From positions 2,728,001-2,792,000 of the forward strand of contig JBLDXI010000019.1 in assembly GCA_047495785.1 (NCBI GenBank): a stretch of DNA of 64,000 nt, written 5' to 3'. Position numbers and translations under genes: made by a program. Positions 11,590 to 22,986 of this stretch are shown here, in pieces; position 1 is the first letter of the stretch; every line of letters starts with the position of its first letter. The notes beneath the pieces were generated by a model. It did no database searches. It saw only the letters and a list, made by a program, of their open reading frames with translations, and was not told the origin of the DNA. Source of the DNA: Lepidodermella squamata (Eukaryota > Gastrotricha).

Positions 11590-12924
11590 TTATGCGTTCG
11601 TCATTATGTTGAAGTAATAAGCATCACTTATCATCACTATCACAATCAAAACTATGGCTAAAACGAGATCCGCCACTCTGATAGGAGACAGTTTCACATT
11701 GGACCCTCTTACAAGATATATAGTCTTCTTCATCCGAGTAAGGTTAACCAAAGGGATTGCAAATAGTGTGTAAATTGTTAGAATTACTCCAGAAATGTAT
11801 TTAATAACGACCATATTGACCAGATAGACAATTTCTGACGTCCGAGGTATGCTCATGAAAACCAGGCTCAACAGAACAGAATTCGCCAGAACAGTCGTCA
11901 TAGCGAAAGACGCTCTAAGAATTAACATGAATAGAACGATTTTTTCCAAATAATTTCGCTATTACCTGTCTGCAAGCTTTGGCGGCATGGCGAGGCAAGC
12001 AATTTGAAGTATGTAAGTCCCGTATGTAGGTAAAATGACGCTCGCGAAGTAGTAATGAAAATTTCGCTTAAAACGCATGGTCAGATAAATGTAAGCATAG
12101 CTATTGGTCGATTCATTGATATAGATCACAGAGCTTTTCATAGCCGGTTTGCCTGGATTCGGAAAATCAATAGGCCCATCGAATTCCCAAACTTCGGTAT
12201 CCTTGAGAAACGAGCTTTTCACAGATTTGTCGACATCGAATGATATAACGTTGAAATCGAGGTAATTCACAGGCTCTTCATTCATTAGTACAATGTCGCA
12301 AGTCAGCGTGTCGAAGGGGAAATTTTTGAATGAGAATGAGTCGCAGGCTGTATTGATTCTCCCGTAGAGGCCGACGAATCCAAATGGTGGCGAACCGTCT
12401 TTGCCAAACGGATGAATAAAGATGTTGTTGACATAGTTGCTGCTCTCGAAGGGTCGTGGGTTGTAGTAGGCTGACATGTGGAAAATGGCTGGAGACCAAA
12501 TTTCCAACGACTTTCTCTGATAATGATAGCGATCCCTGTGATAACCAGGTCCGAGATTGCATAGTCTATTCTTGGTGCTATTCTCCATATCAAGTAAATC
12601 GCACCCAGTTAAGTGAGGGCATGGGTACTCCCATTGTAGCGAGAAAAATAAAAATACTGACAGTCGTTTTTCAAGGTCATCGATTTCGATGAAGCGAAAT
12701 AGCAGCGCGGTTGCGTTAATGATGAGAGGGCTCTTGAAGTTGTTTTGTATCACTACTTCGCTGGGCAGATGTGTGGATGTAACTGGCGCGCACCATTTCT
12801 CAAAAGCGAACTTGAAATCTTCCGACGAGGCGTGTATTTTATGTGCGAATACGAATCCGCAACAGATTCCAGCGAATATTGAGGTTCGAAGGGCAACCTT
12901 GGGTGAGCTCTGCATAGCAAACAT
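11590..12924 (-). CDS. Subfamily A pentameric ligand-gated ion channel (A5)
   Basis: Exons 12924-11966 and 11914-11590 with a 51-nt intron; 427 residues. The start could be ATG 12924 or the next ATG at 12915. The extracellular domain carries WSPA in place of WQPY and the Cys loop CDSFSFKNFPFDTLTC, with Thr in place of the usual Lys after FPFD. M2 reads ASFAMTTVLANSVLL. The M3-M4 loop is about 26 residues, slightly longer than in A1-A3. A6 is its close tandem paralogue, sharing the NEEPVNYxDFNV and DTEVWEFDGPID segments. A TATA-like element lies about 30 nt upstream of the start codon. Confidence 0.87.
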
Positions 12925-12951
12925 TTTACATTTTACCAAAGTTCTGCCTCG

Positions 12952-12963
12952 CTATATATAAAA
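12952..12963 (-). promoter_or_regulatory. TATA-like box upstream of A5
   Basis: On the minus strand the sequence reads TTTATATATAGC about 30 nt before the ATG at 12924. Position and composition fit a core promoter with a very short 5' UTR. Confidence 0.35.
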
Positions 12964-12969
12964 TAAATG

Positions 12970-14181
12970 TGTCATCGCCAATGATCGACTATGATATGGA
13001 TGGTACTTGGCAAATATTCTCATTAAGATTTAATCAGTATTCAGCGAAGTAAGTAATAGATGTGCTTGTTGCTTTAGAGGAAATCGATGTAGATAAAAAT
13101 CAATCATGTTGGCTGTTCTCCCGATGCGCGATAATAATTGCTTCCTTAGACGAGAGAGGGGAAATCAACACAGCAGTCATTGTAACATAGTGCAGTGTTA
13201 CACGTATTTCTTGTACTTCAAGTATATTATTGGTATATTCAGACTCAGCTGTTTCTAGAGTGGTTTCTTGTTCTTGTTTTGCGAAGTTTTGACTTTAGAG
13301 CATCCATTCTTTTTCTGGCTTCAAGCTCTTCAAGCACCTCATAATTCTCAGGGGGTATTATCGAACTCGGTATTATAAAGCGCACTATAAAAAAGATGCC
13401 TTCGAATTCATCTTACTGATATTTATCCTGGGCTTGATATCAAAGACCGGGGAGTGACATTTGACGTATCTCTACAAAACCAAAAGATGCGGCCACAAAG
13501 GCTTATTTTAGAATTTCATAATTAGTTCGGGTCCATTTCAGGAGTTCCAGTGACAGCAAACCTTAATGAAGCATGAACCTGCGACGATTTTTAGGAACGA
13601 AAATATCAGCAAGAGTTTTAAATTCAGCCCATGTATCTGTGATCGCCAGTCCATATATTGCTTTAGACTTTTTGGATAACGGATGCGGCGATTAATTTAA
13701 CGAGCTAGGCGGCAAATTCGACGGCTATTATGATTTACCCGTGCCAGTCGAGATACCTATGCATCACTTTCTAGAAAATTACGATTATTGTAGGGACCGC
13801 AAATTACACCGCAAACACTTAATTTCAAGATAAAAATCGATGTAAACTGCCACCACAGATGGACAAAGATGGATGGATAGCATCAGTGCTCCGATTTTTT
13901 CCATGACTCAAAAGTTTCTGTCACCAATTTTCCAAAAATAATACCCCTAACCACCTTCTCAACGGTAATTATAAGGAGTATTTTTTGGTGGCTGCCACTG
14001 AGCGTGGTCCAGTGGGGGCGCGAAATCAGAAGCTTGGATAGCATAAGAAATGTATTTATTTGCCCCAGATTCTATTACCCAATTATGAATCAGATTATTA
14101 GGTATCACAAGTGTCAAATGACCGGAGACCGGAGTCAGAGCTGACCGAAAGAGATTGCATCGGCGTAGAGGAATAGGATTT
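12970..14181. other. Gene-free interval, 1.2 kb
   Basis: AT-rich sequence with only short random open frames. No splice-supported coding, RNA gene or repeat was recognised. Confidence 0.5.
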
Positions 14182-15522
14182 TTAAGCACGCGTCATTAAA
14201 CTGAAGTAATATGCATCACTTATCAAAACAATAACAATCAATACTATGGCTAGAACAAGATCGACGACTCGTATAGGAGACAGCTTCAAATCTGACCCCC
14301 TGTACAAATATATGGTTTTCTTTAACCGCGTAAGGCTAACCAGCGGAACCGCAAATAAGGTGTAAATTGTTAGAATCACTCCAGAAATGTATTTAATGAC
14401 AACCATATTGACCAGATAGACAACTTCCGATGTCCGAGGGATGCTCATAAAAACAAGGCTCAACAGCACGGAATTCGCCAAAACAGTCGTCATAGCGAAA
14501 GATGCCCTGAAATATTGAGATGAAGAAAGTCTTCAGATAATGTAGCCTTACCTGTCTGAAAGTTTAGGTGGCATGGCGAGGCATGCGATTTGGAGTATGT
14601 AAGTCCCATATGTGGGAAGAATGACGCTCGCGACGTAGTAGTGGAATTTTCTCTTGAAATGGATGGTCAGATAAATGTAGGCGTAGCTATTAATCGATTC
14701 ATTGATATAAACCACTGAACTTTCTAAAGCCCTTCTTCCCTTGGTCCAATTCGAAACATCGATTGGCCCATCGAATTCCCAAACTTCGGTATCCTTCAGG
14801 AACGAATATCTCACAGATTTATCGACATCGAATGACAACACGTTGAAATCGATGTAATTCACAGGTTCTTCGTTCATAAGCACAATATCGCAAGTTAACG
14901 TATCAAATGGAAAGGATTTGAAGGAAAATGTATCACAGGCGGTGTTTATCCTCGCGTACATGCCGATGAACCCAAACGGAGGAGAACCATCGTTCCCAAA
15001 TGGATGAATGAAGATATGGTTGACATAGTTGCTATCCTCAAATGGCCGTGGGTTGTAGTAGGCTGACATGTGAAAAATTGCTGGAGACCAAATTTCCAAA
15101 GAATTCTTCTGGTAATGATAGCAGTCTCTGTCAAAGCCGGGCCCTAGTTCGCAGACCCCATTCGTTGTTTTGTTAGCGATATCCAAGATGTCGCAGCTTG
15201 TTAATTGTGGGCACGGGTATGCCCATTGAAGCGAGAAAAATACGAATAGAGACAGACGCTTTTCCAAATCATTGATCTCGATGAAGCGAAAGAGCAGTGC
15301 GGTTGTGTTGACAATCAGAGGGTTCTTGAAGCCGCTCCTAACCACGGCCTCGCTGGGTAGATGAGTGGCAGTAACAGGGGAGCACCATTTCTCAAAAGCG
15401 GCTTTGAAATCTTCCGACATTGCATTGATTTGATTTGACAAAGCTAATCCGCAGAAGATTCCAGCAAATGCAGCTGCTGAGAGGACGAAATTGTGGGTGA
15501 TTTGAAAAGCAAACATTTCCAT
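14182..15522 (-). CDS. Subfamily A pentameric ligand-gated ion channel (A6)
   Basis: Exons 15522-14552 and 14506-14182 with a 45-nt intron, the shortest in the array; 431 residues. It is the tandem paralogue of A5: same WSPA loop A, Cys loop CDTFSFKSFPFDTLTC, the same NEEPVNY segment, the same M2 and an almost identical M3. Loop C contains VVYINESINSYAY. ATG 15522 gives MEMFAFQ followed by the signal peptide; the ATG at 15516 is an alternative. Confidence 0.87.
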
Positions 15523-15539
15523 ACTTCCGTTTTGCAATT

Positions 15540-16398
15540 ATCGTTGAATAACTGTGTCATGCCATTATTTGTTGAATTTTCGCTCGGATGCCACATGGTA
15601 AATTTGCTCATTAAGGTTTAATCAAAATCCATCACATTACCTGTCACAAATATAGCTATTGAATATATGTGCCTGCTGTTTTCACGGTGGCAATCGATTG
15701 GTAGAACATTTTGCTGCGAGGGAGATAACGATTTTCAAATATTGAATATGAGAGCTATTAGCATATCTCCATTATCAACAAAAAAGCTAACAATAAACAT
15801 GAGATTTCTTTATTCAGTCAGGAACTTAGTGAGCTAGACATAATCGGAAATCGGAAACTATATGAAGGTTTATGAAGCATCTCTCAATTCAGCTTGATAA
15901 AAATTATCAGCCAACAATGCTTTTTGCTCAATTATGCTCAGAGCGCTTATTTCCTGTTTAAACCTCTCTTCGAAATATTTATAAATTACGGACGTGTATA
16001 TATTCCTACCACGAGATATCCTCCCTTTGTGTCTCGAGTGGTGTCTCCTAGCAGGGAATCCGCAATTGAGAGCCATCGATGTCTAAATGAAAATATCGAT
16101 TCTTCCGTAAATCGAAATTCACCAGTAAAAGGACGTTGGTTTAAGAGCTATCATCCTAATTGTTTGCTGCACGCTTTATTATCGAGTTTATTCAAATCGA
16201 TTTCAGCTATGTAAATCAACTGGTTTTATTAACTGTGCACCGGGTTTTCCGACTCCAGAAAAATGAAGTTTTCCGCTCGAATTAGAGCCAAGGCCCTAGG
16301 CCAATATTTAATTCATTATAAGAAAATATCAATAAATGGTCAGTCTTTTCACAAAGGATTTTCAATCTCAAGAAAAATTGCTAGTACTTAGGAACATA
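15540..16398. other. Gene-free interval between A6 and A7
   Basis: No conserved coding frame. Overlapping short frames at 15870-16214 run on both strands, have no recognisable domain and look like noise. Confidence 0.45.
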
Positions 16399-17702
16399 TT
16401 AGTTAATCATCGCATTAAAGTAAACACAATCAGCAATAAAAACGGTCAAAGTGATGGCAACAGCAACAAAGCCATCTATAACTCGAATGGTATTGTACTT
16501 CAGCTTGTTATCACCGGCTTTCGGGTGGAGAACCTTCGCTAACGGTATCGCTGCTAGAGTGTACATTGTCAGAATAATACCAATGATGTATTTGATGATA
16601 ACCATTTGAACCAAGTAAACTGTCTCTGAAGTTTGAGGTATGCCAGAGAATGCAAGATTAAGGATCACTGAGTTGGCTAAAACCGTTGTCATTGCGAAGT
16701 ATGACCTGAAATTCAGGACCAATCAAGAATTGTTCGATCATTTCTCGTTCATTCAACATACCTATCGGGGCGTTTCGGGTCCATGACGAGACATGCAACT
16801 TGCAGAATGAAAGTCCCATATGTCGGCAACATCACACTAGCAACAAAGTACTCATATTTTCGCTTGAAATTCATCTCTAGATACATATAGGTGAACCCAT
16901 TCGTCGTCTCTTTGACGTAAACAACATGACCATGGAACGCTTTTTTCACCGTCGAATTAGCTGGAATATTCTCATCAATCGAACCATCAATAGCCCAAAT
17001 GTCAGTATCGCCTAGGAAAGTGTTTACAACAGACTGGTCGATTTTGAAGTAGACAATGTTGAAGTCCAAGTAAGCTGTGTATTCTTCGGTAGTTAGAACG
17101 ATGTTGCAAGTTAGCCTGTCGAAAGGAAATTTCTGGAACGAAAATGAGTCGCAAGCTGCGTCAATTCTACGATACAGTCCTATGTAAGCCACTGGCCCTG
17201 AGCCACCCCAGCCGAATGGATATACATACACTAAGTCGGATGAATGGCCCTCTAAGGGACGAGGATCCCTATAAGCGTTGATGTGGACCATGTATGGCTG
17301 CCAGATATATTGGGTATTGACCTGGAAATGGACATCGTCTCTCAGTGGGCCAGGTTGCAGCCCGCAGATGGTATTCTTCGACGGATCTTCCAGGCCTAAT
17401 TCTTCACAGCTATCGAGATGAGGACATGGATAGTTCCAGCGAAAGGTAAAATAGACGAAGGAAGAAAATCGCTTCTCGAGATCGTTGATCTCAATAAAGC
17501 GAAAAAGGAGAGCAGTTACGTTGATGAGTACAGGTCTTGTGAAATTGTTTTGAGCCAACGTTTCACTGGGCAGACTTTGAGACATTATAGCTGGGCACCA
17601 TTGAATCGTGGCCTGTTGAATTTGCTCAATCATTGCATCTCTTATCGGTTTAATCGCCCAGGTAGAGGCTGATAATCCTATCAAAATCACAGCTAGCTTC
17701 AT
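16399..17702 (-). CDS. Subfamily A pentameric ligand-gated ion channel (A7)
   Basis: Exons 17702-16762 and 16705-16399 with a 56-nt intron; 415 residues. The signal peptide is short (MKLAVILIGLSASTWA). Loop A is WQPY and the Cys loop is CDSFSFQKFPFDRLTC. Loop C is VVYVKETTNGFTY, the only copy with KETTNGF in place of the NEST-type motif, which removes the conserved Asn-Glu-Ser pattern. M1 ends CLVMDPKRPDR, with Asp in place of a Pro before the split Arg codon. M2 reads SYFAMTTVLANSV. It is the last A gene before the B cluster. Confidence 0.86.
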
Positions 17703-18342
17703 ATTTGACGGATCGGTGAAATGTTGTGCTGGAATGAGCAGCTTTTAACTAAGCTATGTTCTGCCAATCAAGCTTCGAAAATCCCGTGAGAAGCACGTAG
17801 CCAGTGCTGCGTTGCTTTTTGGGAGGCGATAATATCGATTTTTAGGGGAAAAGCAAAACGAGAGAGCTGCATCGTCAATATTTTAACAGTGGAAAAATGT
17901 TTACACGACTAGTTTAAAGCTATTCAACAATCCGCACAGGAAATCCGTCGGCTAATAGGTGAACTCTCGGAAATTCAGTTAATTCAATGTTGTATAGAGT
18001 TAATAACAGGCATTCTCATGGCATCAAAAATGCAGACCTGCTTGGTATGCAGCTTCAATGTTTGCTGTATGCCCATATTTCGGGAAATAATTGCTGCTGG
18101 CATGAATGCAGTTAAATGGGAGGGATCGAAAAATGATTATGAAGACAGAATTTTGCATGTTTTTTGACGTAGAGATAGGAGAGAATTGGAAAAATGGGCT
18201 TCCCTAATCTGAATAGCATTGATTTTTTCTAATGTTCAACTCAACTTTTTGACTTCCGCCTGGGTTAAGCGAATAACAATCTCGCCCACTCGTAATTAGG
18301 AGTTGGCTTCTCCATTTTCGATTAAGCCTCATCCCATTGATC
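17703..18342. promoter_or_regulatory. Divergent intergenic region between A7 and B1
   Basis: A7 (minus) and B1 (plus) are transcribed away from each other, so this 640-bp stretch must carry both promoters. The 3' part holds a segment shared with B2 (see 18248). No TATA box was clear. Confidence 0.4.
18248..18284 (+). promoter_or_regulatory. Conserved upstream block shared by B1 and B2 (copy 1)
   Basis: A 37-nt stretch starting TTTGACTTCCGCCTGGG recurs at 20270-20306 with few changes. Each copy ends 50-60 nt before the respective ATG. It is a candidate promoter or 5' UTR element, or simply retained duplicate DNA. Confidence 0.45.
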
Positions 18343-19497
18343 ATGCTCCAAATTCTCATTATCTTAAGCCTCCATACCTTGGTAATTGCAGAGGAGCTCG
18401 ACATTTGGGAGTTCAAACCAACAGAAACAATCCTGGCTAATTGTAGGGTAGGGCCTACTGTCAACTCGCCAACTGAATTGGAAGGAAAGCCAACAGGAGT
18501 CACTATCTCTCTGCAACCCAAGAAATTCGTGGGAATTGATGACGTTTCAGAGACTTTCACATTCGATGGTTCACTCATTGTAGACTGGGAATCGATATGC
18601 ATACAAGGTCTTTATCGCAATATTTCGCGATCTGGCAAAGTTGTTTGGCCGGCTGCTATTAAGCAGCTAACAAAAGAGGACCCTAGCTTGTATTGGTGGC
18701 CGTCAGTTCAGCACGTAAATTCAGTAACAAGTGCAGCCATGACAGACGGATTGTCTAGATTCTTGAAGGTCTACCCCAGTGAAGGCGGCAAGGTGACCGG
18801 AATTATCAGTGGAAAATTTTCATCGTACTGTAGTTTAAATGTCAATTACTTTCCTTTCGACAAACAACTATGTCGAGTCATATTCCAATTTATGCAGAGT
18901 GACCGATATTCTTATATAGCTGGTACCGCGTTCGTACCGTATAGCTATCCATTCATGCCATCCAACGCTGGGTGGGAACACGATGATTCATGGCGCTACT
19001 TTTCTCATGCATCTGTCGCATCGGGAAGGGCTGCAAACTTCTCAGAGGCAGTTTTTAGCTTTCAGTTCAAACGTAAACCCGACTACTATTTGATGAGTCT
19101 TTACGCGCCGAGTTTGATCCTCAGCTTCTTGATACTTTCTTCGTTCCTGATCCCCGCTGAGGCACCGGACAGGCCAGCATTCGCTTGCACTGTCATGCTA
19201 TCGATTTTTGTCCTACAAGACAACGTTCAGGCTAGTTTGCCTAAAACACCGCAGCCAGTAATCGCAGCGACGTTCAGTTTGAGCCAAACAGTCCTAGCAA
19301 CAGCCTGCGTGGCATATGCAGCTGCAATGTGTGGTTTCATTGCATTTCGTCCAGATGTTGCTGAGAGGGAGATGAAATTCTGCATTTTCAAAAGACCGGT
19401 CAAATTCTACATTATCATTGATGTTTTGACCTTTTCCGCTGCATTATCAGCCTATGTTGTATCCAATCTCATCGTGTTTATTCGCCTTAGCGGATAG
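18343..19497 (+). CDS. Subfamily B pentameric ligand-gated ion channel (B1)
   Basis: Single uninterrupted frame of 384 residues. Signal peptide 1-18 (MLQILIILSLHTLVIAEE). The extracellular domain has WWPS at loop A (118-121) and a canonical-length Cys loop, Cys163-Cys177 with 13 residues between. The motif FKRKPDYYLMSLYAPSLIL leads into M1, and PDR precedes M2, so Asp is at -1' and Arg277 at 0', with Leu at 9'. M2 ends DNVQASLPKTPQPV. M3 follows, then a 20-residue loop (ending FKRPVKF), M4 and a 3-4 residue tail. Unlike the A genes it has no intron at the M1-M2 junction. ATG 18343 is preferred to an in-frame TTG two codons upstream. Confidence 0.88.
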   Translation: MLQILIILSLHTLVIAEELDIWEFKPTETILANCRVGPTVNSPTELEGKPTGVTISLQPKKFVGIDDVSETFTFDGSLIVDWESICIQGLYRNISRSGKVVWPAAIKQLTKEDPSLYWWPSVQHVNSVTSAAMTDGLSRFLKVYPSEGGKVTGIISGKFSSYCSLNVNYFPFDKQLCRVIFQFMQSDRYSYIAGTAFVPYSYPFMPSNAGWEHDDSWRYFSHASVASGRAANFSEAVFSFQFKRKPDYYLMSLYAPSLILSFLILSSFLIPAEAPDRPAFACTVMLSIFVLQDNVQASLPKTPQPVIAATFSLSQTVLATACVAYAAAMCGFIAFRPDVAEREMKFCIFKRPVKFYIIIDVLTFSAALSAYVVSNLIVFIRLSG

Positions 19498-20355
19498 CTT
19501 TCGTTTTCTATCAATTCATCGAGCAATGTCAGTTCTCTCTTGACAGATTATTTGCTGTATGCTTGCAATTGTCTTTTCTTAAAACATTTCATTCGCGTGG
19601 CGCGAATATATACAAATTTATTGTAATTAATACAATGTAATTACATTCAAACATGCTGTTGTTTTACTGGTTTGAACGAAGTCACTCAAGAAACTCCTTG
19701 AAATATATTCCCTAAAACATAAAACATGATTTTTCATCTCCAATTTTGAATTCTCCTTGCTTGATCCATTTTTCACAATTTTGATCTCAGATAATTCCTA
19801 TACCTCTGCTGCATACCCATTATTGCCAGCCCTGATTACATCTTCTTCCAATCCTTAGCAGGGTGACGTTGGGCTGATATGCGACAAGCCGAATGGATGA
19901 AAGCTCTGCGACGCACCAGTGCTAAAGAGCTTGTTTGGCCTTTCGTCTCGATTTTTATAGAATTGAAAACCATCAAAGGCAAAGCATATAGTCGTAAAAT
20001 CCTTGAAATGTTTGTATCAACTACTAATTTGTTTTTCAAATTACAATCCCCAAGTTAACATGGATATAATAAATTAGGTTTTCTCAGTATAGCACCTTGT
20101 GATTGTAAAGGCTGGAGTATCAAGGCTCGCCCCGCCCACCCGAATATATCCGCAATTGGCTTGGCCTGCTGCATTTTACGCTGCACATTTTCCCTAGCAA
20201 AAATACTCAGGCTCTTTTTGCAAATAATCGATCTCACTTTGCAACTTTTCAGTTTGTTCAGCTTTATTATTTGACTTCCGCCTGGGCTTAGCAAATACCA
20301 TTCTCGTACCTTGGTATTAGTGCAGTTCATTAGTATCGCTCATTAATTGGGCATC
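19498..20355. other. B1-B2 intergenic region
   Basis: No gene seen. The last 90 bp contain the second copy of the shared upstream block at 20270-20306. Confidence 0.45.
20270..20306 (+). promoter_or_regulatory. Conserved upstream block shared by B1 and B2 (copy 2)
   Basis: Matches the block at 18248-18284, beginning TTTGACTTCCGCCTGGG and ending near TCTCG. It lies 50 nt before the B2 start codon. Confidence 0.45.
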
Positions 20356-21522
20356 ATGATGCTTCTCATGCCTCGTGCTCTGGTTTTTTGTATCCTCCCG
20401 ACCTTAGTAATCTCAGCTGATGGGGATATCTGGGATTTCAAGCCAACCGAAACAATCCTGGCTAATTGTAGGATTGGGCCTACTGTCAACTCGCCGACTG
20501 ATTTGAATGGCGAGCCTACAGTAGTCAACATCTCCATGCAAGCCAAGAAATTTGTCGAAATCGATGACGTTGCAGAAACGTTCACAATCGGCGTTTCATT
20601 AGTTATCGAATGGGATTCAACTTGCATCAGAGACCTCTACCGGAATATATCGAGATCTGGCAACGTAACGTGGCCGGCTGCTATTAAGGAGCTAACAAAA
20701 GAGGACCCTAGCTTGTATTGGTGGCCGTCAGTTCAGCACATTAATTCAGTTGGAAGTGCCGATATGGCTGATGGCTTCTCGAAAGTAATGAAGATCTTCC
20801 CTGGTGAGGGTGGTAGAGTATCACAAGTGATTGGCGGGAAATTCTCATCGTACTGCAGCTTAGATGTCACACACTTCCCTTTCGACAAGCAACACTGCGA
20901 AATCATCATCGAACTCTTTCAAGATAACCAATATGCCTATATTGCTCGAACTGCGTTCATTCCGTATGGTTTTGTTTTCATGCCGGCGAATGCTGCGTGG
21001 GAACACGACATCTCCTGGCGCTCCTCTTCTCATGCTTCTGTCGATTCAGGAAGGGTCCTCAACTTCTCAGAGGCAGTTTTCAGCTTTCAGTTTAAACGTA
21101 AACCCGACTACTATTTGATGAGCCTTTACGCGCCGAGTTTGATCCTCAGCTTCTTGATACTTTCTTCGTTCCTCATCCCCGCTGAGGCCGCGGACAGACC
21201 AGCATTCGCCTGCACTGTTATGCTATCGATTTTTGTCCTGCAAGACAACGTTCAGGCGAGTTTGCCTAAAACACCCCAGCCCGTCATCGCAGCAACATTC
21301 AGTTTGAGCCAAACAGTCATAGCAACAGTCTGCGTGGCTTATGCAGCAGCAATGTGCGGTTTCATTTCTTCGCGTCCTCATATAGCCGAGAAGGAGTTGA
21401 AGTTTCGCTTTTCAAAGCGGCCGGTGAAATGTCATATTCTCCTTGACTTCGCTGCTTTTTTTGTTGCATTTTCTCTTTACCTTATATCTAATGCCATCGC
21501 TTTTTTGTGCCTTAGTGTTTAG
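20356..21522 (+). CDS. Subfamily B pentameric ligand-gated ion channel (B2)
   Basis: Intronless, 388 residues. The start MMLLMPRALVFCILPTLVISA forms the signal peptide. WWPS is at loop A and the Cys loop is CSLDVTHFPFDKQHC. PAEAADR precedes M2, where the other B genes have PAEAPDR, but the -1' Asp is kept. The stretch from FKRKPDYY through the end of M2 is nearly identical in DNA to B1, B3 and B4, while the extracellular domain and M4 are clearly diverged. Confidence 0.88.
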   Translation: MMLLMPRALVFCILPTLVISADGDIWDFKPTETILANCRIGPTVNSPTDLNGEPTVVNISMQAKKFVEIDDVAETFTIGVSLVIEWDSTCIRDLYRNISRSGNVTWPAAIKELTKEDPSLYWWPSVQHINSVGSADMADGFSKVMKIFPGEGGRVSQVIGGKFSSYCSLDVTHFPFDKQHCEIIIELFQDNQYAYIARTAFIPYGFVFMPANAAWEHDISWRSSSHASVDSGRVLNFSEAVFSFQFKRKPDYYLMSLYAPSLILSFLILSSFLIPAEAADRPAFACTVMLSIFVLQDNVQASLPKTPQPVIAATFSLSQTVIATVCVAYAAAMCGFISSRPHIAEKELKFRFSKRPVKCHILLDFAAFFVAFSLYLISNAIAFLCLSV

Positions 21523-22279
21523 CGGCTTTTTCGAAACTGTCCATTAAGCTAGAGCCAATCTTGTAGCATTTATTTTATTAGTGCAATGCTTGACGTTAAG
21601 CGTCGTAGGAAGAAGAAGGGTAGAAGAAAGAGACAGAATCCTCAATAAAAATATGAGCTGAATCTGTATATTTTCCCCAGCAGTTTGGGCTTCTTGAATA
21701 GCGTGAATATAACAACTATATTGTGTTTTGCTTGAAAAACGATGGCTTGCAATTCTTTTGTGTCTGCATTGCTATCTACAGAGCAGAAAGAAAGATAGAA
21801 CCCCATTAGGCAGAAACATTTCCGCACTACCGTCAATGAGGCTTTGTTTAGACTTGTCTCAACTTGTCTGATGATTGTCGACAAGTTTACAGGTTAAAGT
21901 TCTACTTTATCGAGATGATTCGGGTAAAGTAAGGGTAAGTTTAATCCCAGAAATAAACTCCGCCCATTTTTAGTCATAATGCATATTTTTTGCGCGAAGA
22001 AACTAGGTCATTTGAAATTATAGAGATTATATGGTTTTCTAGGGCACAAGCTAAGAAAGTTGCTTTTTATGTCAATCAGATCAATGTTGTGAGAAAGCAG
22101 CTGTTAATAGAGAGTCCTAATTGCCGGCAGTTATCTGGGAAAAGTCTGACGCAAGTCTCCGCTCTCCGCAATCAAGTCGTGAACTCTTTCTCTCAAGCTG
22201 CTTTCTTCACTTAAGCAGAACAAACACGCTTGCCAGGTTCCACGCCAAGAGATAAATTATAATCACAGCTGCTAGTGGC
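21523..22279. other. Intergenic region, no gene seen
   Basis: Short frames at 21642-21884 and 21990-22214 carry no recognisable domain. The region ends at a TATA box for the next locus. Confidence 0.45.
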
Positions 22280-22286
22280 TATAAAA
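22280..22286 (+). promoter_or_regulatory. TATA box (TATAAAA) of the amidase-like locus
   Basis: The motif lies 44 nt upstream of the ATG at 22324, a spacing that fits a core promoter with a 5' UTR of 10-20 nt. Its survival suggests that the gene was broken recently. Confidence 0.5.
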
Positions 22287-22323
22287 TTGCTTGTTCTTTA
22301 CACTATTTTCATCATTTGACAAC

Positions 22324-22986
22324 ATGAAATACATATTTGTATCGTTATTACTAGCTATTTCCTTCACAGGATCATGTTCTGCTGTAGATCCAGCGGCAAC
22401 TTTAGCCTGGGCTGATGCTTACTGGGATTGCATAGATTTGAACTGTACAGTCCGAGGTGAGGAAGGAGCGAAAGTTCCAGATACCTTCAAATGTGCCGAA
22501 TATGTCGCTCGATCCCTAGCTGCTGGTGGTTACCTGCCACGTCTTGGCCCGCTCGACCCGATCAATGCCTACTGCCTACTGGAATTACGCTGTGGGGAAG
22601 AAAAAGTACTGTTTAACCTGCGCCTGCAAACACAGTCCAAACTTGCGAAGCACCAAGGGAGGTTTAGCCGAGGCCCTACCCGCCTTGGGCTGGCGGGTGT
22701 CCGATGCCTGCACACCTGGAACTTGCAAGTACAACGTCACCCGTAAATTGACAAACGGCACATCAGTGGTAATGGATGAATATTGCAAGGGCCAGAAGTG
22801 CGACTACGACGCTGTAAAAACCTATATATTGATCTTCCGAATGTTTTGGTAGTAAATGGCATGGCCCATATAGCTCTTGGCGTTGGGCCTGGAATTGTCA
22901 ACGCTCACAATAGAGCCCGTTACCATGCGGATTACAGCATTTATAACGAAAGTGAGTACAATGTAGTGTATCTACCGCCGCTTTGA
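22324..22986 (+). pseudogene. Broken secreted amidase-like (NlpC/P60-type fold) gene
   Basis: Three consecutive frames together give one protein of about 215 residues: signal peptide MKYIFVSLLLAISF; a Cys-containing helix FKCAEYVARSLAAGG; a middle part with AYWNYAVG and many cysteines; and a His-containing strand MAHIALGVGPGIVNAHN followed by RARYHADYS. This Cys...His layout is that of the putative amidase/NlpC-like domain, familiar from fungal and bacterial secreted proteins. The frame is lost near 22576 by a 7-nt direct duplication (GCCTACT twice) and changes again near 22830 at a TA repeat. The shifts sum to nine nucleotides, so the last segment is back in the first frame. The first frame stops at 22746. 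Pseudogene or polymorphic null allele, unless there is an assembly error. Confidence 0.6.
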
